From contig JAJZHW010000004.1 of NCBI GenBank assembly GCA_021810805.1, forward strand, positions 89,610-153,609: a stretch of DNA of 64,000 nucleotides. Direction: 5' to 3'. The DNA is from Nitrospirota bacterium. GTDB lineage: Bacteria; Nitrospirota; Leptospirillia; Leptospirillales; Leptospirillaceae. Shown piece by piece: positions 1 to 8,520 of this stretch (position 1 is its first letter; every line of letters begins with the position of its first letter). The position numbers and the translations under genes are program-made. Under the pieces are notes generated by a model. The model saw only the letters and a list, made by a program, of their open reading frames with translations. It did not search any database and had not been told where the DNA came from.

Positions 1-486
1 GAGCTGAAGGGCGGTGCAGACCGCATCCGACATGGCGAAGAGCCTCTCGTCGCGGTATCCGTTGATCCACAGCAGAAGACGGCCCACTGGGTTGGCCGAG
101 AGGGTGGAATAAAAGATGAGATCCTCGAAGCCTTCGTGGCGAACCACCGTCCGGTCCCGTTCGAAGGCCTGGATCAGGCGGTCGAGCCAGAGGACCGGAA
201 GGTCGAATCGTTGAATCGTGTCGGCCAGGGCCCGGAAGACGGGATGGTCCACGGGGCCTTCTTCGGCCTTCAGAAGCAGCTCTCTCCACCCGGCAAGAAG
301 AGAGAGGGAGGTCTCGGTGTCGGGGACTTCGTCGGACATGTCGTCGGCGGCCCGGGCGAAGGCGTAGAGTGCCGCAATGGCCGGGCGGGTTCGGGCCGGC
401 ATGAGCAGGGAGGCCACGGGGAAGTTTTCGTAGTGGCCGGCCACCACCTCCTGGCAGTGGCGATAGGAGTCCTCGAGGGAAATCAT
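1..486 (-). CDS. hpnC: Squalene synthase-like HpnC (3' end beyond window)
   Basis: The reverse strand reads open from an ATG at 486 to the window edge, giving the first 162 residues of a squalene/phytoene synthase-family protein; the C-terminus lies outside. The N-terminus contains YAFARAADDMSDE, the first aspartate-rich substrate-Mg motif of the family. In the HpnCDE pathway, HpnD makes presqualene diphosphate from two farnesyl diphosphates, HpnC converts it to hydroxysqualene and HpnE reduces that to squalene for hopanoids. The start overlaps the hpnE stop by 4 bp (ATGA), and hpnE overlaps hpnD in the same way, so the three are one operon. The call rests on the motif plus the hpnD-hpnE neighbourhood; HpnC and HpnD are paralogues, and the order is what separates them. 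Confidence 0.88.
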   Translation of the reverse strand, partial: MISLEDSYRHCQEVVAGHYENFPVASLLMPARTRPAIAALYAFARAADDMSDEVPDTETSLSLLAGWRELLLKAEEGPVDHPVFRALADTIQRFDLPVLWLDRLIQAFERDRTVVRHEGFEDLIFYSTLSANPVGRLLLWINGYRDERLFAMSDAVCTALQL

Positions 487-1946
487 GCCGGGATCGCGTT
501 CCCGGTTTCTCCCGGGAGAAGCGTCGCCCGGGAGGAGTGGCCCGCGGTGTCCGACAGGATCGCCTCGGCGGCGACCACTCCGGCCCGGACCGCGCTCTCC
601 ATGGTGGCAGGAAGTCCGGTATCGGCGGTGTCGCCTGCCATGAAGAGGTTGTCGAAGGAGGTGCGGGCCTCCGGACGAAGGGAGCTCTGCCCGGTGCCGA
701 GAACGGGGGTGGCAAAGCGGTCTCGGACGGCCACGATGCCTTTGGGTGAGGCGGTATTTTTGGGGTCCAGAAGTCGCAGGTGATCTCCCACGAGGCGGGC
801 CAGCTCCTCGTCAGGAGTCTCAAGGAGGGTCTCCGCTCCGGAAACGGTGGCACTGACCATGTGGGTGGGCAGGAGGTCGTCCTCTCTGTCTCCCGACCAG
901 TCGAACCACGGCCGGGTCTCGGGGATGAGCCGCTGCTCCATGGCGTCCTTGTTGAAGACCCAATGGATGGGGGACTGGTGGAATCCCGCGATCAGGGGGA
1001 TTCGGACAGGACTGTCGTAGTGGAGGTGGATCGAGAGAATGGGGGAGGCATAGGAGAGACGGTTGATCCTGTCCACCAGCGGGGTCTCCTGCCAGTCGAG
1101 AGGAACGATCTTCTCGAAGGACCAGGGGGGAAGGGCGACGATGACCCGGTCCTCCGAAGAGAGCGGGATCTCGCCTCGGGAGGTGGAGAGGGAGACGATG
1201 CGGCCCTGAGTTTCGGCGATCGACGTGATTCGGGTCTTGGTGCGTACCGAGACGCCTCGTGCCCGAAAGAGCCGCATGGCCGGAAGGACAAAGAGCTCGG
1301 TCAGGGGGACGGCATTATAGCCCGGGCGGGCGGCATGGCCTCCGGACAGGAGAGACTCCTTCAGGATCCGCACGAGAAGGGCCGCGCTCACCGACCGGGA
1401 AGGAAGGTTGGTCGCCGAGAGGATGACAAGCTCCCAGAATCGGTCGATCACTCCTTCGGGTTGCCCGGCCCTTTTCAGAAATTCATGGGCACTGAGGTGG
1501 TCCACATCGGAGTCGACCTTGGGCATCGCCCGCGCCACCGAGAGGAAGGCAAGTCTTTGGGAGAAGGGAAGGCCTTCATACTGGAGGAGGCCCCCGGCGG
1601 CCGAGAGCTGGCTTTTGTTTCCCGGGACGTCAAGGGGGTGGAGCCCCCGTTCCGGGTCCCAGAGAGGGATGTAGAGGCGGTCGAAGAAGACGACCCCCGA
1701 TCTTGTCCCGAGCCGGTCGAGAAGGGAGAGGGTCCCGGTATAGCAGGAAAGAAAGAGATGCTGCCCGGTGTCGATCTCCCGACGGGCCCGGGTATCGAAA
1801 TACGATCCGGTTCGTCCTCCCAGATGGGGACGGGCCTCGAGGAGAACCACCTCGAACGGGGACTCGGGATCCCGGGAGAGGCGCTCGGCGGCGGCGATTC
1901 CCGAAAGTCCTCCCCCCAGGATATAAACGTGGGGACGCCCGCTCAT
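483..1946 (-). CDS. hpnE: Hydroxysqualene dehydroxylase HpnE (FAD-dependent)
   Basis: 487 aa amine-oxidase-type flavoprotein. The N-terminal dinucleotide-binding motif is YILGGGLSGIAAAERL, followed by the acidic residue and GGR of the FAD site (EARPHLGGRTGS). A C-terminal FAD segment, FMAGDTADTGLPATMESAVRAG, is split here only by its length: the key part is AGDTADTGLPATMESAV. Length and sequence fit the squalene-associated desaturase/HpnE family, which reduces hydroxysqualene to squalene. It lies between hpnD (upstream, 4-bp overlap) and hpnC (downstream, 4-bp overlap). Carotenoid desaturases share the fold, but the flanking squalene-synthase paralogues favour HpnE. Confidence 0.9.
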   Translation of the reverse strand: MSGRPHVYILGGGLSGIAAAERLSRDPESPFEVVLLEARPHLGGRTGSYFDTRARREIDTGQHLFLSCYTGTLSLLDRLGTRSGVVFFDRLYIPLWDPERGLHPLDVPGNKSQLSAAGGLLQYEGLPFSQRLAFLSVARAMPKVDSDVDHLSAHEFLKRAGQPEGVIDRFWELVILSATNLPSRSVSAALLVRILKESLLSGGHAARPGYNAVPLTELFVLPAMRLFRARGVSVRTKTRITSIAETQGRIVSLSTSRGEIPLSSEDRVIVALPPWSFEKIVPLDWQETPLVDRINRLSYASPILSIHLHYDSPVRIPLIAGFHQSPIHWVFNKDAMEQRLIPETRPWFDWSGDREDDLLPTHMVSATVSGAETLLETPDEELARLVGDHLRLLDPKNTASPKGIVAVRDRFATPVLGTGQSSLRPEARTSFDNLFMAGDTADTGLPATMESAVRAGVVAAEAILSDTAGHSSRATLLPGETGNAIPA

Positions 1947-2842
1947 AGCCCTGCCGCCTTCCGTTCCCGCCAGAGCCGCAGGAGAACGCCGGCCTTTTCC
2001 AGCGGGCCGAGACCCACCCGTTGACGGTAGACGTCAAAGCCTGTCTTGCGGATCTTTTTGTGAATGGCATGGTAGACCGTCTCCATGGCCCGGGCGGCGA
2101 TCATGGTCCTTTGGTCGGCGGGGTCGGAGAGAAGTTGCCGGGCCTTGTCATAGTCCTCCTCGGAGCGGATCCAGATCTCGGTCAGGAGAGCGCGCATCCG
2201 GTCGTGGAGGCGTCCCGTCAGGACATCCTCGTCGGTCACGCCATAGTGGCTCATGCGATCGGCCGGGAGATAGATCCGGTCACGGGCGGCATCCTGGGCG
2301 AGGTCCCGAAGGATGTTGGTGAGCTGGAAGGCCTCTCCCAGAAGGTCGGCATAGGGGCCGAGCCGGTCGAGGTCTCCGCCGAAGATGGGGATGCAGATGC
2401 GTCCCACGGCTCCGGCGGCACGGTAGCAATAGCGAAGGAGGGCGGGTGTGTCGGGGATCCTCACCCGGGTGAGGTCATCCTGCATTCCCCGGACGATGTC
2501 CGCATAAAGGGAGGCGGGGATCCTGCGTTTTTTTGCGATCTCGACGGTCCGAAGAAAGAAGGGAGCCTCCTCCCAGCCGGAAGGAGCAGAAAAGTCATGG
2601 GCAAAGCTCCAGGCCCAGGCGTCCAGATGGGCTCGGACGTCGATATCGGTGCGGGGCTCGTCGGCCAGATCGTCCACCACCCGGCAAAAGACGTAGAAAT
2701 CATAGAGATCGGCTCGGTTATCGGGGGCAAGAAGAGAGAAGGAACGATAGAAGGAGCTGCCGCGGACTCCGGCCCGGGCTCGCTCGAGGCCTTCGGTGTC
2801 AAAGGAGAGAGGCGAGGCAGGGGAGAAGGGGGAATCCGTCAA
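1943..2842 (-). CDS. hpnD: Presqualene diphosphate synthase HpnD
   Basis: Trans-isoprenyl diphosphate synthase of the squalene/phytoene type with both aspartate-rich motifs (VVDDLADE near the N-terminus and NILRDLAQD mid-protein). The open frame extends upstream to 3010, but that would run into the neighbouring cytochrome gene. I chose a TTG at 2842, preceded by GGGAG at a good spacing, which gives 299 aa, the usual family length, and an N-terminus ending just before the conserved SFYRSF segment. HpnD condenses two farnesyl diphosphates. It is first in an overlapping hpnD-hpnE-hpnC operon, 109 bp downstream of the cytochrome pair, and may be co-transcribed with it. Confidence 0.88.
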   Translation of the reverse strand: MTDSPFSPASPLSFDTEGLERARAGVRGSSFYRSFSLLAPDNRADLYDFYVFCRVVDDLADEPRTDIDVRAHLDAWAWSFAHDFSAPSGWEEAPFFLRTVEIAKKRRIPASLYADIVRGMQDDLTRVRIPDTPALLRYCYRAAGAVGRICIPIFGGDLDRLGPYADLLGEAFQLTNILRDLAQDAARDRIYLPADRMSHYGVTDEDVLTGRLHDRMRALLTEIWIRSEEDYDKARQLLSDPADQRTMIAARAMETVYHAIHKKIRKTGFDVYRQRVGLGPLEKAGVLLRLWRERKAAGL

Positions 2843-2951
2843 GAAAAAGCTCCCGTGGGGAGGTTTGTCGTCCTGGCCGAAGAGGAGATCATCATGGACA
2901 AATGATACCCTGTCGGACAGAAGAGGGCAAACGATTCCCCGGGGGTAACGC

Positions 2952-3752
2952 TCAGGACTTCTTTCGCGGATCGGCCGGGCGGGGCTGAGAGTCGACATAG
3001 GCAGCCACATCCCAGGCGTCCCGGTCGCTCAGGGAATCGCCCTTGGAGAGCGGCATGTTCATCTTGATGAATCCGGCGAGCTTTCCGACCTTGGCCAGTC
3101 CGGCCCCTTTGTTGTAGGAGCGGGGTCCCCAGACGGGAGGAAAGCCGATCTCTCCCCCGGAGACGGTTCCCAGACCGTCGGCGCCATGGCACAGCGCACA
3201 TCGGGCTTCGTATACCTTTTTCCCATGGAAGGGATCGGGTTTGTGCGGGGAGGGAGGCAGGTGGTACATGCCAGTGCCAACAAGCGGGGTTCCCACGGGG
3301 GCCCCCTTGGCCATCCAGAAGCTGTAGGCCACGATGGAGCGAATGGTGTCCCCTTCGAGGGGAGGGGCGACCCCGTTCATGGAGAATCGGAAACACCCCT
3401 GGATTCGCTCTCCCAGCCGGCTGACCTTCATGTTTTTGCTCCGGAAGCGCGGGTAGCTGACATAGGCTCCCCACAGGGGGGCGGCATATGGTTTGCGGCC
3501 GCGGTCAAGGTGGCAGGACTCGCAGGTCAGGTCATTTCCCACATATTTTCCGGCGTATTTGCCCGTCTGGGTGAAGATTCGCTCCCCTTTCCGGACAAGA
3601 TCTCCGAAGGGGCCTGAAGGGATTTTCCGATCAGGCGGAGGACTAAATGAGACGGGAGGGGCAGGGATCTCCTGCCCCGTGGCGACCAGCGGGCCCAGGG
3701 GAAGTAGCGCGCCCAGGAGAGACGCAAGTGCAAGAGAGAGCGGATGTCTCAT
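2952..3752 (-). CDS. tsdA: TsdA-like dihaem cytochrome c (thiosulfate dehydrogenase)
   Basis: 266 aa with a signal peptide (hydrophobic residues 5-25) and two haem-binding motifs, CESCH at 77-81 and CALCH at 185-189. Between them is ERIQGCFRFSMNG, where Cys120 sits at the position of the axial cysteine ligand that is diagnostic of TsdA enzymes; the second haem has a plausible Met ligand in KMNMP (231-233). Family context also includes WGPRSYNKGAG. TsdA couples two thiosulfates to tetrathionate in the periplasm (some members run in reverse). The gene overlaps the upstream dihaem cytochrome by 4 bp, the arrangement of tsdBA pairs. SoxA-type proteins share the Cys ligand idea but differ in the surrounding motifs. 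Confidence 0.8.
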   Translation of the reverse strand: MRHPLSLALASLLGALLPLGPLVATGQEIPAPPVSFSPPPDRKIPSGPFGDLVRKGERIFTQTGKYAGKYVGNDLTCESCHLDRGRKPYAAPLWGAYVSYPRFRSKNMKVSRLGERIQGCFRFSMNGVAPPLEGDTIRSIVAYSFWMAKGAPVGTPLVGTGMYHLPPSPHKPDPFHGKKVYEARCALCHGADGLGTVSGGEIGFPPVWGPRSYNKGAGLAKVGKLAGFIKMNMPLSKGDSLSDRDAWDVAAYVDSQPRPADPRKKS

Positions 3753-4471
3753 GGAGAGGCCTTTCGCGAGGAAGGAGGGTCGGGTTGTCCGTCGGCCGGC
3801 GGGGGGGGAAGGCTCGCGAAGTATTCGGCGACGGCTTGGCGCTCCTTCTGCGAGAGCCTTCGGGCGATGCCCCGCATCAGCCCCTGGGGGTCGTCGGCCC
3901 GTTTCAGGAAGGCAAAAGAGATGAGCTGGCGAAGAATATATCCCTTATTCTGCCCTTTGATATAGGGAAAATGAGGGGGGATTCCCCGTCCTTCGGGGCC
4001 GTGACAGAGGACGCAGGCGGGGACGTTCTTCTTCCACCGACCCTTGAGGGCAATGCGTTTTCCCAAGGCCACCAGGGAGGGGTCGTAGGGAGAGACGTCC
4101 GGAAGCTTGGGGGTGCGGACGGAGGCGTACCAGGCTGCCACCGCCCGAATGTCCTTTTGACTCAGATTGTTGACAACCCCTGCCATGATCGGGGCATAGC
4201 GCGTTCCCGCCTTGACTCCCAGAATCTCGTGTTCGATGTAGGTCTTGGTTTGTCCCGCGATGCGAGGGGATCCGATGAGAGGCATCCCCCCTCCATGGAG
4301 GCGATGGCATTCCATGCAGGCGGTGCTCCCCGGAAGCCCGTTTCCTTCCTGGGCAATCTTTTTTCCTCTCTCGATCAGATTCCCCGCATGGGCAGGGGAG
4401 AAAATCCCTAAGGAGAGAAGGAGGAAAATCGGGAGGACGAGAGGGCGCATGGCGGAACGTGATCGGTCCAT
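3749..4471 (-). CDS. tsdB: TsdB-like dihaem c4-type cytochrome
   Basis: 240 aa. Signal peptide (residues about 9-29, cleaved near AHA-G), then two c-type modules with CMECH at 52-56 and CVLCH at 154-158. Each module has the c4/c5-type features SPRIAGQ...YI and FPYIKGQ...YI. The ATG at 4471 has AAGGAG 7 bp upstream. Its stop overlaps the tsdA-like start by 4 bp, so the two are translationally coupled; in characterised pairs TsdB is the electron acceptor of TsdA. The role as partner is inferred from linkage. By sequence alone it is a generic c4-type electron carrier. Confidence 0.78.
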   Translation of the reverse strand: MDRSRSAMRPLVLPIFLLLSLGIFSPAHAGNLIERGKKIAQEGNGLPGSTACMECHRLHGGGMPLIGSPRIAGQTKTYIEHEILGVKAGTRYAPIMAGVVNNLSQKDIRAVAAWYASVRTPKLPDVSPYDPSLVALGKRIALKGRWKKNVPACVLCHGPEGRGIPPHFPYIKGQNKGYILRQLISFAFLKRADDPQGLMRGIARRLSQKERQAVAEYFASLPPPPADGQPDPPSSRKASP

Positions 4472-4726
4472 GGAGAGGCTCCTTCCAGAGTGGTTGAGAC
4501 TATCTTAGCGGAAAAACGACCGATCTCTCCAATGAGGAAAACTTTTCTTCGGGATAAGAGGAGGTGGGGAGAAAGGGATCAGAAAAAAAAGGAGGTGACG
4601 GGAGGTGTCTTTTACCCGATGATCGTGATATGGCAAATATGGCCCAAGAGGGCACTATAAGAAAGTTTCCGTTAGAGGGTACACTCTTTACGAGGACTGA
4701 GAACGCATCTGAGAAAGGATTTCCCC

Positions 4727-5422
4727 ATGGTGGATATTCGCAAGGGTGGGGATCGTGGCCATGCCAACCATGGATGGCTCGACACCTACCATACATTTTC
4801 CTTTGCCGACTACTATGATCCGAACCAAACCCAGTTCGGAAGCCTGCGGGTGATCAACGAGGATCGGGTTCAGCCGGGACAAGGGTTCGGAACCCATGGC
4901 CATCGGGACATGGAAATCATCAGCTATGTTCTCGCAGGGGCCTTGAGCCATCGGGACAGTATGGGAAAGGAGTCCGTTATCCGCCCCGGGGATGTGCAGA
5001 AGATGAGCGCTGGGACGGGGGTGACCCATAGCGAATCCAATGGCTCTAAAACGGAGGGGGTGCATTTTCTGCAAATATGGATCCTGCCCAGGGTCAAGGG
5101 GCTCTCTCCGGGATACGAACAAAAGCATTTTTCCCTGAATGACAAACGCAACCGTCTCTGTCTCGTGGCCTCCCCAGACGGCCGCGAAGGCTCAGTCTCG
5201 GTTTGTCAGGATGTCTTTCTTTATGCGAGCGTTCTGGAAGACGGGTCGACTCTCTCCCATCCTCTGTCGGGGCGGAGAGGATACGTCCATGTGGCATCGG
5301 GGAGCATTGACCTCAACGGGCAAACTCTCACGGGAGGGGACGGGGCCCGTGTCACGGAGGAGCCAATGATTGTCGTGACGGGGAAACCAGGTGCAGAGGT
5401 GCTTCTCTTCGACATGGCCTGA
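4727..5422 (+). CDS. Pirin-family cupin (YhhW-like, putative quercetinase)
   Basis: 231 aa two-cupin protein of the pirin/YhhW family. The metal site is visible: FGTHGHRDME supplies two histidines and THSESN supplies His and Glu. N-terminal HANHGWLDTYHTFSFADYYD is the family signature. Some relatives have quercetin 2,3-dioxygenase activity and others act as redox-sensing regulators, so the substrate is unknown here. It begins a plus-strand cluster with an FMN-dependent reductase 18 bp downstream and a TMEM175-like channel after that. The 255-bp space upstream, between it and the divergent tsdBA-like operon, should hold both promoters. Confidence 0.85.
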   Translation: MVDIRKGGDRGHANHGWLDTYHTFSFADYYDPNQTQFGSLRVINEDRVQPGQGFGTHGHRDMEIISYVLAGALSHRDSMGKESVIRPGDVQKMSAGTGVTHSESNGSKTEGVHFLQIWILPRVKGLSPGYEQKHFSLNDKRNRLCLVASPDGREGSVSVCQDVFLYASVLEDGSTLSHPLSGRRGYVHVASGSIDLNGQTLTGGDGARVTEEPMIVVTGKPGAEVLLFDMA

Positions 5423-5440
5423 AGAATAAGGAAAAAACAA

Positions 5441-6031
5441 ATGGTGAATATCGTGGGCATTTCGGGAAGTCTGAGGAGCGGATCATTGAACACGGCCCTG
5501 CTCAAGGCCTCCTCCGCCCTCGTTCCTTCAGGGGTAAGACTCGATCTTGCCTCGATCAAGAACATCCCTCTTTATGATGGGGACATTGAAGAGCGCGAGG
5601 GACTTCCTTCGGCGGTCAAGTCCCTGAAGAGTCAGATTGTGCATGGGCAGGGGCTCCTGCTGGTCACTCCCGAATACAACAACTCCATTCCCGGGGTCCT
5701 CAAAAATGCCATCGATTGGCTCTCTCGCCCTCCTGACGATGTGGCCCGGCTCTTCGGAGGAAGGCCCGTGGCGATCATGGGGGCCTCTACCGGGGGATTC
5801 GGCACTCTCTCGGCGCAGAACGCCTGGTTGCCTGTCCTGAAGTCGCTGGGGATGATACCCTGGTTTGGAAAGGCTCTCCATGTGTCCCGGGCCGGAAAGG
5901 TGTTCAATGAAAAGGGGGAAATCGTGGATGAAAAAGTGAGGGAGCAATTGCGACGCTTCCTTCACGGTTTTGCAGACTTCGTCCAATCGCAACGATTCTC
6001 GGATTCCGCTGCGGGGGGAACAGGTCCTTGA
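5441..6031 (+). CDS. NADPH-dependent FMN reductase family (ChrR/SsuE-like)
   Basis: 196 aa flavodoxin-fold reductase. The FMN phosphate-binding loop GISGSLRSGSLNTALL and the signature TPEYNNSIPGVLKNAIDW place it in the NADPH-dependent FMN reductase family (chromate/quinone/azo reductase-like). It likely makes reduced flavin or reduces quinones in the cytoplasm by two-electron steps, a common antioxidant role. It sits 18 bp after the pirin gene and 16 bp before the channel gene, so all three are probably one transcript. The specific electron acceptor cannot be told from sequence. Confidence 0.85.
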   Translation: MVNIVGISGSLRSGSLNTALLKASSALVPSGVRLDLASIKNIPLYDGDIEEREGLPSAVKSLKSQIVHGQGLLLVTPEYNNSIPGVLKNAIDWLSRPPDDVARLFGGRPVAIMGASTGGFGTLSAQNAWLPVLKSLGMIPWFGKALHVSRAGKVFNEKGEIVDEKVREQLRRFLHGFADFVQSQRFSDSAAGGTGP

Positions 6032-6047
6032 CGGAGGTGCCTTTTCG

Positions 6048-6623
6048 ATGAAGACAAATCGACTGGAGGCTTTCAGCGATGGGGTGATTGCCATCATTAT
6101 CACCATCATGGTCCTGGAGCTCAAGATTCCCATAGGAGAGGGCTTCCTTGCCCTTAAGCCCCTCATTCCGGTCTTCCTGAGCTACGTCCTCAGCTTTGTC
6201 TACATTGGAATATATTGGAACAACCACCACCATATGCTCCATGCGACGCAGAAGGTGACCGGGCCTATATTGTGGGCGAACATGCACTTGCTCTTTTGGC
6301 TTTCGTTGATCCCCTTTGCCACCGGATGGATGGGGGAAAATCATTTTTCTGCGCCACCCTCGGCCCTCTATGGGGTCGTCCTTCTCATGGCATCAATTGC
6401 CTACTGGATATTGCAGCAACGTATCATTGCCTCGCAAGGCGCGGACTCCCTCCTGAGGAGGGCGGTGGGGAGGGACTGGAAAGGGAAACTCTCTCCCATC
6501 CTCTATCTCCTCGCAATATTTGCAGCATTTTTATCCCAGTGGATCTCTCAGTGTCTTTATGTTCTGGTGGCCCTTTTGTGGCTTGTTCCGGATAGGCGCA
6601 TCGAAAGGACCCTCCAGGATTAA
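6048..6623 (+). CDS. TMEM175-family (DUF1211) membrane channel
   Basis: 191 aa, about six membrane helices. It opens with the family hallmark RLEAFSDGVIAIIITIM (R...FSDGV), the pore-lining first helix of TMEM175 channels, which in characterised members conduct K+ (and in some cases H+). A longer open frame exists upstream, but the ATG at 6048 has GGAGG 10 bp before it and starts exactly at the conserved helix. Bacterial members are tetramers of a single six-helix unit, and the length fits. It is last in the pirin-reductase cluster. In an acidophile it could serve inside-positive membrane potential control, but that is speculation. Confidence 0.82.
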   Translation: MKTNRLEAFSDGVIAIIITIMVLELKIPIGEGFLALKPLIPVFLSYVLSFVYIGIYWNNHHHMLHATQKVTGPILWANMHLLFWLSLIPFATGWMGENHFSAPPSALYGVVLLMASIAYWILQQRIIASQGADSLLRRAVGRDWKGKLSPILYLLAIFAAFLSQWISQCLYVLVALLWLVPDRRIERTLQD

Positions 6624-6702
6624 AAGGGCCGGGAGTCGTAGGGTCTGAGAACACGGAGAGAGCGACCGCAACTTCCCGCGATCTGGATCTATAAAAAAAG
6701 AT

Positions 6703-8136
6703 TCAGCGACCTTGCGAAGCTTCGAGACGGATAATTTCAAGATGGTTGCTTTCTCCGGGAGTCTTGGGCCCGGGTCCCCGCGTCAAAACAATCACGCCCC
6801 TTTCGATCCCGGAGTCCTTGAGGATCTTTCGAGCTGTCTCTTCCCAGGACATTCCCTCGACCTTGACCGGCCAGACTCCCCGCGTGAGGCACAACTTCTG
6901 GCAGACATCCTCCTGCGGACAGAGGGCGAGGATCCAAGGAGAGAGACGAAAGCGAGCGATTCGGGAGGCTGTTCTTCCCGTTTCGGTCGGTGTCACAACA
7001 AGGAGGGGCGACAGAGTCCTGACCGCTGTGCGGACTCCATAAGCGACCACCTCCTCCACCGGGATGGGGGTGCGAGGAATCTCCTCTTGGTGCATATGGC
7101 GAATTGCGGGAGAGGTTTCGGTGACACTGGCAATCCGGGAGAGCATGGCAACGGCCGCCACCGGGTGGTCCCCCATGGCGGATTCTTCCGAGAGCATGAT
7201 GGCGTCGGTCCCGTCGATGATGGCGTTGGAGACATCAGTCACTTCGGCGCGCGTGGGCTTGGCATTGTGCACCATGGACTCCAGCATCTGGGTGGCTGTG
7301 ATGACCGGTTTTCCTGCGGCGACTGCTTTGTGGATGAGCTCTTTCTGATAGAGAGCGATACGTTCTAGGGGAACCTCCACCCCAAGATCTCCCCGGGCCA
7401 CCATGATGCCATCAGCACTCTCAAGAATGGCGTCGATGTTTTTGAGCGCCTGTCGCCGCTCGATCTTGGCCACAAGGAAAGGGTCGTATCCCAAACGTCG
7501 GGACTCTCGACGAACGGCCTCGACATCGTCTGCGGAGTTGACAAAAGAGACGCTCACTGCCTCCACGCCGGCACCCAGGGCAAACTCCAGTAGGTTTCTA
7601 TCCAGGGAGGTAAAGGCGCCCTCCAAGGTCATGAGTCCGGGAAGGTTGACCCCCTTCCGGGAGGTCAGAACTCCCCCCGCGATGACCCGGCAAAGAAGCG
7701 TGTTCCCTCGTGGCTCCACGACTTTCAAGGAGACAGAACCATCACTTAAGGTCATCCGGTCTCCGGGGCGAAGGGGGCGGAGAAGAGGGGGGAGATCCAG
7801 AGGGACAACCGCAGGATGGCCTTCAACTTCCGAGGGGCCGTCGGGGGAGAGAATGAGACGCCCTCCCCGACGGAGGGTCAAGGGGGCTGAGAGATTTCCC
7901 AGCCGAATCTTGGGCCCGGGAAGGTCGGCGAGAATGAGAACTCGATGCCCAGTGTTCCGGGAGGCCTCCCGGATCCGTTCGATTCGAGCCCGATGTTCGT
8001 CGGGGCTTCCATGGGCCAGGTTCAGACGGGCCACACTCATTCCTTTCCGGATCATCTCCCTCAGGACCAGAGGGGAATCGGAGGCAGGTCCGATGGTGCA
8101 GACAATCTTGGTATGGTGGGTGGGAAGATGTTTCAT
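6703..8136 (-). CDS. pyk: Pyruvate kinase
   Basis: 477 aa, close to the bacterial norm of about 470. The N-terminus has KIVCTIGPASDS and MSVARLNLAHGS, and the active-site lysine region reads FLVAKIERRQALKN, followed by MVARGDLGVEVP and ITATQMLESM. The C-terminal third is the regulatory alpha/beta domain. It converts phosphoenolpyruvate and ADP to pyruvate and ATP. The ATG at 8136 has GGAG 7 bp upstream. It stands alone, diverging from the PorE-like gene at 8642 across a 505-bp region, so pyruvate-handling genes face each other here. Confidence 0.96.
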   Translation of the reverse strand: MKHLPTHHTKIVCTIGPASDSPLVLREMIRKGMSVARLNLAHGSPDEHRARIERIREASRNTGHRVLILADLPGPKIRLGNLSAPLTLRRGGRLILSPDGPSEVEGHPAVVPLDLPPLLRPLRPGDRMTLSDGSVSLKVVEPRGNTLLCRVIAGGVLTSRKGVNLPGLMTLEGAFTSLDRNLLEFALGAGVEAVSVSFVNSADDVEAVRRESRRLGYDPFLVAKIERRQALKNIDAILESADGIMVARGDLGVEVPLERIALYQKELIHKAVAAGKPVITATQMLESMVHNAKPTRAEVTDVSNAIIDGTDAIMLSEESAMGDHPVAAVAMLSRIASVTETSPAIRHMHQEEIPRTPIPVEEVVAYGVRTAVRTLSPLLVVTPTETGRTASRIARFRLSPWILALCPQEDVCQKLCLTRGVWPVKVEGMSWEETARKILKDSGIERGVIVLTRGPGPKTPGESNHLEIIRLEASQGR

Positions 8137-8391
8137 CGAGATCTCCAGTGAGCACAGTGATGGATGGGTTGGTGAATTATGGAAGAGAGAAGATTTGTTT
8201 TGAAAAAATTTTCAGGTGGTCAGGACGATGGCGGCAGAGTCTCCCCATCCTGGCCGACGGTATGACAGGCGCTCCTCCCTGTCCCATCATAGCCCGAAAA
8301 GAAGGATCGACCAATCGGTCGCCGGGAGAACGAAAGAGAGTCAATGACAGGTGCGTGGGCATTGCAGAGTCGGTTTTTTCCCGGGTTGCGC
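8137..8391. other. Intergenic region, pyk upstream side
   Basis: No convincing gene. Together with the leader described below it separates pyk (minus) from the PorE-like gene (plus). It should contain the pyk promoter in its AT-rich left third (about 8170-8215), but no clean -35/-10 pair was found there. Confidence 0.5.
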
Positions 8392-8420
8392 TTGACCTCG
8401 GAAGGCCGCCTCTTTAGAAT
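8392..8420 (+). promoter_or_regulatory. Sigma-70-type promoter of the first PorE-like gene
   Basis: TTGACC (8392-8397), a 17-bp spacer and TAGAAT (8415-8420) give a near-consensus vegetative promoter. Transcription would begin near 8427 and leave a leader of about 215 nt before the GTG at 8642, long enough for RNA-based control. Confidence 0.7.
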
Positions 8421-8472
8421 GAAAAAACTTGGTGAAACTTTGAAGTCCCTCTGAAGGACAAATAGTGTCGCA

Positions 8473-8520
8473 CCCTAAAAATCCGCTCGCCTGTGACTTT
8501 TTAGGGGGCATCCCCCCCTA
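8473..8520 (+). promoter_or_regulatory. Two mutually exclusive hairpins in the leader
   Basis: CCCTAAAAA (8473-8481) pairs perfectly with TTTTTAGGG (8498-8506) across a 16-nt loop. TAGGGGG (8502-8508) instead pairs with CCCCCTA (8514-8520) across a 5-nt loop. The segment 8502-8506 is needed by both stems, so only one can form at a time. Neither is followed by a U-run, so this is not a classic intrinsic terminator. The layout resembles a switchable leader; the signal is unknown. Confidence 0.5.

Noticed and set aside
2843..3010. 56-codon N-terminal extension of HpnD
   Set aside because: It would overlap tsdA and add residues not seen in the family; TTG at 2842 has a ribosome site and gives the usual length.
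4564..4818. 84-codon plus-strand frame upstream of pirin
   Set aside because: Runs into the pirin gene out of frame; no ribosome site or pattern.
8502..8520. GC-rich hairpin read as an intrinsic terminator
   Set aside because: No U-run on either strand; better explained as one arm of a competing-hairpin leader.
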